Assembly: GCA_018350325.1 (NCBI GenBank)
Contig: JAEVLN010000010.1
Coordinates: 868,001-932,000, forward strand
Length of the DNA: 64,000 bases
Origin: Globodera rostochiensis
Lineage: Eukaryota > Nematoda > Chromadorea > Rhabditida > Heteroderidae
Direction of reading: 5' to 3'
How positions within the stretch are numbered: position 1 is the stretch's first letter; the number at the start of each line of letters is the position of its first letter. A program made the translations under genes and the position numbers. Under the pieces are notes generated by a model. The model ran no database searches. It saw only the letters and a program-made list of their open reading frames with translations, and was not told where the DNA came from. Shown piece by piece: positions 1-8,809 of this stretch.

Positions 1-23
1 TGGCAGTGTTTTTTAATATTTTA

Positions 24-116
24 TTATTCAACTCTTTTGACAATGCAACCGCCGAGCTGGACACGTTGGACGAAGAAACCCACAAGGACAATGCCGATCA
101 GCATATAAAATGTGTT
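24..116 (-). CDS. Possible terminal exon of a minus-strand membrane protein gene (partial)
   Basis: On the minus strand a good acceptor (pyrimidine-rich, ending in CAG at 117-119) is followed by an open frame of about 30 codons that ends in TAA at 24-26, with A/T-rich, polyadenylation-like sequence after it. The peptide starts NTFYMLIGIVLVGFFVQ and so holds one short hydrophobic, probably membrane-spanning stretch, followed by a basic tail. No upstream exon could be recognised in the AT-rich sequence to the right, so the gene may be truncated, or the frame may be chance. No family is recognised. Confidence 0.3.
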   Translation of the reverse strand, partial: NTFYMLIGIVLVGFFVQRVQLGGCIVKRVE

Positions 117-604
117 CTGTTGATAAAATAAAAAAAACAATTTTAAAACATATAGTTAGGTAATTTCGAGAGATTTGGGGAAAAAGCAATAAAAATCCGG
201 ATTCTTCTTGTCAAGATCTTTCAAAGAAATGTTTTTTCCTGACCAAAAACGCACCCCATAAAACCGACTTTTTTTGCCCAATACACCCTAAGAACCAAAA
301 AAGTTTTCACGCATTGAGATTTCGAAAAAAATCTCCATTGATATTTTCAGATCAATATTCATTCACCAAATTATCGAAAAATTTTCAATAACTAAGTACA
401 TTGGAAAAAAATAACAGTTTTTAGGGCCAAAAAACACTACAATTTAAAAAATGTTCCAAAATATAGTAAATATTTATTTTTCGCATAAAATGTGTTTTTT
501 AATCATATTTCTCGCCATCAACAATTTTTCTCAACAATTCGGAGTTAATTTTCGAAAATTTTGCCCATTTTCGATTTTCAAAAATGCAATTTTGTTTGTT
601 CTGC

Positions 605-690
605 TTTGCTTTTAGGGGAGGGGGTCGGCCAGAGGAAAATTTTTTGATTTTCGACTCAATTGGTCCAAAAATTATGAATTATCCTGAAAC
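605..690 (+). repeat. Dispersed repeat core, copy 1
   Basis: This stretch (GGGGTCGGCC, then a run resembling AAATTTTTTGATTTTC, then TTGGTCCAAAAATT and GAATTATCCTGAA) matches, in opposite orientation, 6455-6550. A related GC-rich core is seen at 17275-17327 and at 41215-41300. It is therefore part of an interspersed element family and not unique intergenic sequence. The element boundaries here are not clear. Confidence 0.6.
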
Positions 691-754
691 CCAGTACAAA
701 ATCAGATTCGGATAAAAAAAAGCAAATATTGTTACAGTTTTTTCACCTAAAATT

Positions 755-895
755 CAAGTAAAATTGAACCGAGATCTACTTTTTCGATCGAGCTCGAAAA
801 ATCTCGGTCGAGGCAAAATTTTGTCGATCGAGAATCTCGAAAAAATCTCAAAAAAAATCTCGGCGAGAATCTCGATCGTCCTCGCTCTACTATAC
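755..895. repeat. Iterated TCTCGATCG-type repeat
   Basis: The stretch is made of variants of the words ATCTCGA, TCGATCGAG and ATCTCGGCGAG, ending in CTCGCTCTAC. Similar text occurs at 9661-9770 and 54961-55258, both of which begin with TAGAGCCCG. It looks like the remnant of an interspersed foldback element. No coding potential is seen. Confidence 0.5.
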
Positions 896-1575
896 ATAAA
901 CATATTTTAAACAAGAAATGTGTATGAGTGTGATGATCATTTTAAATTGCATTCTTTCCCTATTAGACACATGTAGTTAAGCAAAAGAGAAGAGAATAGT
1001 GACGTCTCCAATTTTCGTGTCAAGTCATAAACCAATCGACTCCTCCCGGCGAGAAAATCGATCGCTACTTATTTTTAAGCTGCGGCAACAACTATAAGCC
1101 GAGATACAGCTTCTCCAACTTGTCAAAACCATAGGGGCTGTTTTGAATCGGTTGGCATTTTTAAAAATTAAGTGTAAAAACTATTTTGGCATTTTTTTTT
1201 GTTATAAAATTCCTACCTATTAACATTGCATCAATATTGACTTTACATTTTCTCAAAAATGTACCTCAAAAATCGTACGTGGACAAAAGAGGTCCGCTAG
1301 GCCAAATGTCCGGTAGTGGGGAAAACGTCAAAAGGTCCCGGCAAAAAATGGGACAAAACACCCAGCCAGCTGCGGAACGAGCATGGAATTTGTCTCTATG
1401 CAATAATTTACTAATATTTTTTTAATAATGAATTTTGTTCTGATATCTGCTTTTCGGACCTTTTGTCCAAATTGGTATCTAAACATTAACCATGAAGCAA
1501 AATGGTAACCCCGGGTGGGTTCGGTTTCATGTTTTTCGTGGGTTTTTGGGTTTCGTTTTCGTCGTCCTTCGTCAG
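896..1575. other. Intergenic, no gene seen
   Basis: AT-rich sequence with no convincing frame. A pyrimidine-rich stretch directly before 1576 ends in CAG and could serve as a trans-splice (spliced leader) acceptor for the next gene. Confidence 0.5.
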
Positions 1576-4404
1576 ATGGGCGATGGGTTCAACGACGTCA
1601 CGTCCCAGAAACACCATGCTGGCACCCCCGGGGAAACGGAACAATTGGCGGTCCGATCGTCGTCCCGCGCGCGTCGTCCGATAAAACGCTACGGTAATTT
1701 TTGATCAAATTTATACGGACAGCGGCGGCGGTGGCGGTCATTTTGCCAATAGGCAAAGTTAAAAGTTGGTATTCCTCTCAGTTGGTGAGGTAAACGACGC
1801 TTCCGGACGCGACAAAAAAGTCAGTCGGACGTCGCCGCGTAACATTAGGAAGGAGTCGACCAAATCGGTGATTGACGAAGAGGAGGCCGCGGATGACCAA
1901 ACGGTGGAAAAAGTGTTGAAGAAGCGCGTGGACGGCGACCGCGTGGAGTATTTTGTAAGGGTGTACGGAAAATTGGATCACCAAACTGATGAATTTGGAC
2001 TTATAACATTTTTCGACCTAAACCAAATAGGTCGAACATAATACCAAATGAAAGCTCTCGATGAGTTAGCCTTATCATTAGGCTAACGTTTTGCGTTTGG
2101 ACAATGTTTAAAAAAGTTTGACCAATTTTTCGGGACTTTTTTGTAAGTGAGCCAAACGACCTCTTTAAAACTCATATTTCAAATAGTCCAAATTCAAAGA
2201 GACATTTCACTTTTGGGTTTTTTAATTAGCGTAACAATATAATTTTCAGGTCAAATGGGAGGGTTTACACAGCCGTTGGAACTGTTGGAGGCCGCGCGAT
2301 GTTCTGAAGCATTTGCGCGTTGTCAAGCAGTACGAGAAAGAGCAGATGCATGAAGAGGAGGAAGAAGACGAGAGCGATGAGGAGGTAGAGAAGGACGGCA
2401 ATTTGGAGGAGGAGAATGAGCAAAGAGGCCACTCGAGCGCACAACGACATAGGTAAGTGTAAAATCCGGAATTTTGAAGAAAAAAAAGCCTGGACCCTGG
2501 ATCTGGATTTACCAGAGAATCTGGTTTCAGGATATCCTGGTCCTGGTGCGTCGACAAAAATACCAGGATTCCGGATCAGGGTCCCCTGGAAAATCCTGGT
2601 CTGGATCCAAAACTTGCCCGATCTTTAGACATAAGAATCCCTAGTTAGTCACCACCTATTCTTCTGCTTCATCTGCTAGTGAACAAGACGAGTCCGGTAA
2701 TGATGAAGGAGAAGAAGAGAGCGACAAGGAGGAGAAAAAGGATGACAATTTGGAGGAGGAGGAGCACAAAGAAGATGATGAAGACGAGGAGGTGAAGAGG
2801 AAAGACGTCAATTTGGAGGAGGATGAGCACAAAGAGGATGAAGAAGACGAGGAGGCGAAGAGAAAAGACGTCAATTTGGAGGAGGATGAGCACAAAGAGG
2901 ACGAAGAAGACGAGAGCGACGAGGAGGAGATGAAGGACGATAATTTGGAGGAGGAGCAACATAAAGAGAAAGGAGGAGAAGACGATGAGGGGAATGACGT
3001 CAATTTGGAGGAGGAGCAACATAAAGAGAAAGGAGAAGAAGACGATGAGGGGAAGGACGTCAATTTGGAGGAGGATGAACACAAAGATGAAGAAGAAGAC
3101 GAGAGCGACGAGGAGGAGAAGAAGGACGATAAATTGGAAGAGGAAGAGCAACATAAAGAGAAAGGAGAAGAAGACGATGAGGGGGAGGACGGCAATGAGC
3201 ACGTGGTGGAACGTATTCTGGCAAAGCGCATAAACAAGAATGGGGAGGCCGAATATCTGGTGTGTTTATTTGTTAATTAGAACAAAAAAAGGGGGCATAT
3301 TTTCTTTTTTTAAATTAAAATTTTTTGTTAAATGCTCTTCCTCCTACGCAAGATTTATTTGCAGCCTTTTAAATTTAATCCCTCAGGTCAAATGGCAGGG
3401 AGGCAGCGACAAAATGTAAGGGGAAACCTGTTTTTTTGGCTTATAAAAAAATGCTATTAAAGGAATAGTTGGGAGCTAATCGACGTAATGAAGCAGCATT
3501 TTGATGTTTTCAAACAGTTCGAGTCGTCGGCTGCCGCCGCCGACATGGAGAAGGCCTGCGGTCATCAAAACAGTTCCAATGCTTCTCCTCCTGGGCCTTC
3601 AAAGCGTTTGTCATGTTCATCATTGGTAAAGCGTGTAAAATCTATTAGCGTAACATTTTTTGTTGCAGCCGGAGCCCATTTGGGCCATCGATTTATACGA
3701 GCGGCGCAGATTCCGTGGCGGCAACTCGCGCGCACTTTGCTTGGAGTGCGGACAGTCGTTGGAGACGTACAGTGCGACATTGACCCGACACATTGTGGAA
3801 GAAGAACATCACCAATATGCGTCCAAACTGTTGGAAAAACAGCTTGAACTCGGTGTTGCCAATGTAAGGATCCTCCAACCGCATGCCAGAACATCAAAAT
3901 GGACAAGCCTTCAAAATTTTGACTGATCTTCCATTTCCCAACACCACGAAATGGAACTGATCACTCATATATAGACATTTATAGCTGACGCCGACCATTT
4001 GGGGCATTGATTTGTTTGAACGACGCCAATTTCGTAACGGCAACACGCGGGCGATCTGCTTGGAGTGTGGACAGTCACTGGAGACGCACATTGCGTCATT
4101 GATCCGACACATTGTGAAAGACCATCCAAAATATCCAGTCAAAGCGTTGGAGAAACAGCTCGAACTCGGCGACGGCGATGATGTTCAGCTGCAGCAACCG
4201 CTACAAAAGAAACTGAAGCTGTCCTTAACGTCGTCTTCATTCTTATTGGTGGTGGCCAATGAGAGCCAGGAAAGCGGATCGATCAATGCGAATACAACAC
4301 GACGCATTCAACCACGGGGTGGGAAAGCCAGCTTGAAGAAACTTTCTGTTTATCTATTATTAGAGCCCGGATCCGGATGGACGGGATTTGGGTCTTTGGC
4401 CTAA
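1576..4404 (+). CDS. Tandem-chromodomain, acidic-repeat, double BED-finger nuclear protein
   Basis: Eight exons fit with continuous frame: 1576-1693, 1782-1954, 2250-2452, 2680-3259, 3387-3415, 3469-3625, 3669-3863, 3985-4404 (about 624 residues). Chromodomain 1 lies near residues 78-125 (TVEKVLKKRVDGDRVEYF joined to VKWEG...W); chromodomain 2 near 338-385 (HVVERILAKR, EYLVKWQGGS, IWELID). Both are interrupted by an intron exactly before VKW. Between them lies an acidic tandem repeat rich in NLEEDEHKEDEEDE. The C-terminal exons encode two homologous BED-type fingers (IWAIDLYERRRF..CLECGQSLE..L.RHI and IWGIDLFERRQF..CLECGQSLE..LIRHI). Chromodomains read methylated histone tails; BED fingers bind DNA; the protein is therefore probably a chromatin-targeting factor. 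The start is chosen at 1576 because a CAG acceptor abuts it; 1492 is an in-frame alternative. The last about 20 residues run into repeat sequence, so the true end may be earlier. Confidence 0.8.
2463..2635. repeat. Word-type repeat inside intron 3 of the chromodomain gene
   Basis: Iterated variants of TCCTGG, CTGGATC and CCAGGAT occur in both orientations, giving a self-complementary, hairpin-prone stretch. It matches the style of the other foldback elements in this window. No target duplication was identified. Confidence 0.45.
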
Positions 4405-4610
4405 AATGCGGATCCGGCCGGGTTGACTTTCACTGGCACCGCGTAACCGGTTCCGCCATCTTGAAAAGTTGTATTTTTTTTTTACCGTTTTGGAAAATTT
4501 TTTCAAAAAAATTAAAAGAAATTCTATAGTTTTTATTATAAATAACAAAAGTTTTCAACGCCTGATCCGGCCCGGGTTTTTTCAATGCTGTAATCCGGGT
4601 CCGGTAATTT
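4362..4610. repeat. GATCCGG-type foldback repeat
   Basis: The stretch begins TTAGAGCCCGGATCCGG and ends with CCGGGTCCGG-type words in the opposite sense, with an AT-rich middle. It overlaps the last codons of the chromodomain/BED gene, so the 3' end of that gene may be partly transposon-derived. Confidence 0.4.
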
Positions 4611-4611
4611 A

Positions 4612-4935
4612 CAAAATGTCGTTGACGAAGAGTCCATTGACGAAATGTCGTTGACGAAGAGTCCATTGACGAAAAGTCGTTGACGAAGAGTCCATTGACG
4701 AAATGTCGTTGACGAATAGTTCAATGACGAAAAGTCGTTGACGAAGAGTCCATTGACGAAAAGTCGTTGACGAAGAGTCCATTGACGAAATGTCGTTGAC
4801 GAATAGTTCAATGACGAAAAGTCGTTGACGAAGAGTCCATTGACGAAATGTCGTTGACGAATAGTTCAATGACGAAAAGTCGTTGACGAAGAGTTATGAC
4901 GAAATGTCGTTGACGAATAGTCCATTGACGAAAAG
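4612..4935 (+). repeat. Tandem array of a 29-bp unit
   Basis: About eleven head-to-tail copies of a unit built from GTCGTTGACGAAGAGTCCAT plus TGACGAAAA, with a variant containing AATAGTTCAATGACG. Open frames across it come from the repeat and are not genes. It lies immediately upstream of the ubiquitin-like gene, where a signal-peptide exon would be expected. Confidence 0.85.
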
Positions 4936-5062
4936 TCATGAAACCCCCCGGAGGCCCGGGGTGCAGTTTTGTTCGAACTTTGAAAGCTTTCAATGAGAAA
5001 ACATTACCTATCAATAGATATCAATCAAGCCCTGTGTTTTACTGGGTTATTCATTCATTCAG

Positions 5063-5372
5063 GTCAATCAGCGACCGCCGTTCCAACCATGCAAATTTTT
5101 GTGCGCTCACTCAAAAGAAAGATAATCACCCTGGAGGCCAAGGTCGAGAACACTGTGGCGGATCTGAAAGAAATGATCGAGACCAAAGAGGGCATCCCAT
5201 TGGACGATCAGCGACTGATCTTTGCGGGTAAATGCAAATCAAAATTTACCAATCTGACTAATTGGAATTTTCGTTTTCAGGGAAACAGCTTGAGGGAAAG
5301 CGAACATTGGCTGATTACAACATTCAGAACAATTCCACTTTTGATCTTGTCCGTTGTTTTCGTAGACGGTGA
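5063..5372 (+). CDS. Divergent ubiquitin-like protein lacking the C-terminal Gly-Gly
   Basis: Two exons, 5063-5227 and 5281-5372, join in phase 1 with a 53-bp intron. From ATG 5089 the product is exactly 76 residues, the length of ubiquitin, beginning MQIFVRSL and keeping EGIP, QRLIFAGKQLE and DYNIQ. Leu8, Ile44 and Val70 of the hydrophobic patch and Lys11, 27, 33 and 48 are kept; Lys6, 29 and 63 are changed. The last residues are FRRR and not LRGG, so it should not be conjugated. An open, in-frame 26-nt segment precedes ATG 5089 after a CAG acceptor at 5060-5062, suggesting that an upstream exon, possibly a signal peptide, is spliced on; none is recognisable because a tandem array lies there. 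Cyst nematodes secrete ubiquitin-fusion effectors, which is the closest known parallel; secretion of this one is inference. Confidence 0.75.
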
Positions 5373-5395
5373 CGGAAATTGAGTTGATCGTTGAT

Positions 5396-6153
5396 CGTGC
5401 TGGGTCGTTTCGTAAAAACTGCCACCATGGGCGTTTCGTAAATTCGCCATCAAGGGGCGTTTCGTAAATGCGCCATTATGGGCGTTTCGTAAATTCGCCA
5501 GGGCGTTTCGTAAATTTGCCACTATTATATATATAAATATATACACATTTTTATCGAACAAAAGGAATTAAAATTTTATTAACAAATATATAAAAATATT
5601 TTCCATTATCCTTTCTATTCAATTTGCCTTCCCTTTGAATTGCTCTCCAAAAATTCGAACTGACCAACATAAAAAACTAAACGATAAATTCATGTTAATT
5701 TAATTGACTAAACAGACTTTTGTTATAAAACAGTGATTAAATTCATGAAGACAGCTGCAAAAACTGTTATCGTAATCAATGCGTCTCTGCCACTGGTCTA
5801 TGTAGCACTTATCATGGGCATGACAACAATGATCAACTATATTTAACATTTTATTAATTCAAGTATTATATTAATATATAGGGGCAGATTTGTCTGATCT
5901 GACGTTTACAAAATTATTTTGATCGATAAAAAATGTGTATGCACTTAATATATACATGTATATTATATTACTAATATAATAGTGGCAGATTTACGAAACG
6001 CCCATAATGGCAGATTTACGAAACGCCCATAATGGCAGATTTACGAAACGCCCATAATGGCAGATTTACGAAACGACCTGGCGAATTTACGAAACGCCCT
6101 GGCGAATTTACGAAACGCCCATGGTGGCAGTTTTTACGAAACGACCTAGCACC
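5396..6153. mobile_element. Foldback (MULE-like) non-autonomous element
   Basis: Terminal inverted repeats of about 53 bp, differing at the outermost base and one internal base, begin GTGCTGGGTCGTTTCG on the left and end CGAAACGACCTAGCAC on the right. The 9-bp direct repeat ATCGTTGAT flanks the element at 5387-5395 and 6154-6162. Sub-terminal parts repeat GGCGTTTCGTAAATTCGCCA and variants; the centre is AT-rich and non-coding. A 9-bp duplication and long inverted repeats fit Mutator-like MITEs. It sits 24 bp after the stop of the ubiquitin-like gene, so probably in its 3' untranslated region. Confidence 0.75.
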
Positions 6154-6324
6154 ATCGTTGATTTGTTTTAAAAAATTAAACATTTTTAATACAATTTTGT
6201 AGTCTTTTTTTTATTGCCGTTATTGTTTGTATTGTTTTTGAGAATTTTTGTTCAATTAAAAAAATCCCCATAATCTCATTTGTATGAAAAGCAAATTAAA
6301 TTCAGGTGTATAGGAGTGGTTCAT

Positions 6325-6795
6325 GCCAGGGTTACCATTGTACTTATTTATCAGAAATGTACTGATATTAGTAGGCAGACTCTGACAAATTAAATGTACT
6401 GATTTTTTGTCAGAAATGTACTGATTTCAGCTCGGCGTACTGATTTTGTACTGATATTCAGGATAATTCGAATTTTTGGACCAATTTTCTTACCAAATTC
6501 AGTAGAAAATCAAAAAATTTCCTCGGCGGCGCCTATCGGCACCACCGACCCACCACCTCCCTCCAGAAGCCGAATTCCTCCAAAAAAATTGCATTTGGCA
6601 AAAATTTTCGGAAATCCATGCCCAGAAGGGAAGCAGAATTCTCAAAAAATTGTTTAATTTTTTAACTAGGGTAGCTCCCCGAGCCCCAAAAATGGGTCGT
6701 CGTCCCGACCTCGACATGGCCAACCCCGAATTGATGTAACAAAAGCCAAGAAAAAGTCTGCAATTCCGGCTACCCAAAAAGGTCCGAAAATTTCA
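6325..6795. repeat. Dispersed element: TGTACTGAT words plus GC-rich core
   Basis: It starts CCAGGGTTACCATTGTACTT, continues with iterated GTACTGAT words, then the core GGCGGCGCCTATCGGCACC near 6520-6550. The core is shared, in reverse orientation, with 605-690 and 17275-17327, and in the same orientation with 41215-41300. The right end could not be located. Confidence 0.55.
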
Positions 6796-7814
6796 AAATT
6801 TCTAGAATTTTTACCAATTTTTAAATTTTTGGTTGCTTACAAAAAGAGACATTTATCTCAAAAAATTTCTCCATTGTCGCCGAGTCGAGCTGTTTCTGCA
6901 ATGCAACAATTTGACGGCATATGTCTGGTGGTGAGGGCCAGGTGTCTGGTCAGTATTGCCTTCATAAATTTGGCGAAATTCTGCAGTTTTTGGACACCAA
7001 TTTTCTTAACAAAAATAGTTAAAATAAAAAGCAGCATTTTTTTAATATTTTGGAATTCTTGGAGTTTTTTAGTCAATATTTTGGTTGTTTTTAGTCAACA
7101 TTTTGGAATTCTTGAGCGCCATCCATATAATCCGGTCTCTGCTGCTTTGGTCACACATCGATAAGCCTGCGGATTAAATTTAACGCCTTTTGATATTTGA
7201 AAAATGTTTTTTATTTAAACTTTCACATTTAAAAAAATTTCTTTGTTTTGGGGAACTATTTATATTAGCCTCCCTGAAAATAAATGGTGAAAATTGAATT
7301 TCCGATCCAAAACCGGGATTAATAGATAAAAAAAATGTTTGATTTTTGAAAAAAACCAGGAATTTCGTCCTAAAAGAACCGTTTTGGGTTGGCGGTTCCT
7401 CGTGATTTTTCGGTTATTCGATCCGAAACTTTTTTTCGAGCTTTTTAAACCATTAAATTAAAATAAGTTTATAAATTGAAAATTTATTTCAATACTCCCC
7501 ATTGTATTTTGCAGTTCATTCATTCATTTAAAAATTATTCTCAATGCAAGTTTTGTGATGTAACTTTTTGCACCTATTCTTAGAGGTTAAAAATTGACCT
7601 TTTTTGTCCTCCCCCCCCCCACACTCCCATCAATTGGCCAACAGCAGGAACAGGTGCAATTCCATCAATTTGCGCACCATTCACTTTCAGAATAAATTTA
7701 TTCAAAATTGATTTTTTTTTTTTTTTGTTGAAAAAAAGCTCAATCTTTAGGGTTAAACTGATTTATATACTGCTTGTTGTGGTCTCTTCTTTAAATCATC
7801 CGATCGACACGTCA
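6796..7814. other. Intergenic, no gene seen
   Basis: AT-rich sequence with scattered short words and a poly-C run near 7610. Open frames here start from non-ATG codons or lack domain-like sequence; none is supported. Confidence 0.4.
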
Positions 7815-8010
7815 TCCAAATCCCAATCGGGGATCAGATTACTGCAGACCACCGCTTCTCCTCTTCAAATCATTCCTTTCACCCTATCAAATCCCAATCG
7901 GGGATCAATCAGATCACTGCAGCCCACCGCTTCTCCTTTTCAAATCATTCCTTTCACCCTATCAAATCCCAATCTCGGGGATCAATCAGATCACTGCAGA
8001 CCACCCCCCT
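7815..8010 (+). repeat. Three-copy direct repeat (about 73 bp)
   Basis: Three head-to-tail copies contain AAATCCCAATCGGGGATCA, ATCACTGCAGACCACC and TTCTCCTCTTCAAATCATTC. It is followed by poly-C-rich sequence to about 8240, including runs of 10 to 18 C. Confidence 0.75.
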
Positions 8011-8369
8011 CCCCACCCAGTCTCTAATCATTGACCTCTATTCTAGCCCCGACTTTGTCAAGGCTCCCCCTCCGATCACATTTTTCCGCTAAATATGCAC
8101 ACACTTTAATTATAATAATTGGTCATTCCCTCCCTCGACTCCGTCCCCCCCCCCGCCATCCTCACATTCCATCAATATTTTCTATTTTCTCATACCCCCC
8201 CCCCCCCCCCCACTTTTACAAACTGTCCCCTCCCCCCCCCCGAACGATTGATCGGGCTGATAAAGATGGGAAAATTGGCTCGAAATATTGAGGGGAGGGG
8301 GGGAAATCTTTTGTGTAATATATTTATATATATATTATATTGCATAAAAATACTCTCCCAGTGAGGTTT

Positions 8370-8525
8370 TACTCGTCGTCGAGTTTTGATGGCGGGAAAA
8401 GCAAAAGCAATTGCTTCGATTTGTGCGGAGACATTCCGCTGACGGATTGGCGCGGTCGGCGTTTGTGGCTTTTGAACACAGTGTGGGTTTGGGCACCTTT
8501 AGAACTGCTGGAGAAGAATAAAGCA
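8370..8525 (+). other. Possible exon of unknown gene
   Basis: A GC-richer island in AT-rich surroundings. It is open on the plus strand (SSSSFDGG...LTDWRGRRLWLLNTVW) and also on the minus strand, and AATAAAG follows at 8517. It could be a 5' untranslated or terminal exon of a neighbouring gene; nothing recognisable supports either reading. Confidence 0.2.
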
Positions 8526-8809
8526 AAAATTGTTGAAATATTTATTTATTCAAAATTTAAAAAAAAATTTGTTTCTCGGGAAGGATTATGTTTCCAAAAA
8601 TTAAGCCTTAGTTAAACTAATGAGGCACAAAACCCTAATCCATCAGGATTTATTCATTTAATGATTTAAATGCTTACGATTTAAATGCTTTCGTCCGTTG
8701 AATATTCTGATCAATAATAAATTCTTCAATTTTAAGCAACATTTTTTCCAATTTCAGATTGTGTGTTTGTTTAACTGATCGATCACTGACCACCACCAAC
8801 AACAAATCG

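Noticed and set aside
2656..3237. Long minus-strand Ser-rich open frame opposite the acidic repeats
   Set aside because: It is the complement of GAG/GAA-rich repeat codons (CTC/TTC giving Ser/Leu/Phe), while the plus strand has spliceable exons with recognisable chromodomains.
4536..4869. Minus-strand frames MNYSSTTFRQWTLRQRLF-type over the 29-bp array
   Set aside because: Frames arise from a tandem repeat whose unit lacks stops; no start context, domain or composition support.
7725..8027. Open frame with repeated LQTTASPLQIIPFTLSNPN
   Set aside because: It has no ATG at the proposed start and simply translates a three-copy 73-bp direct repeat; probably non-coding.
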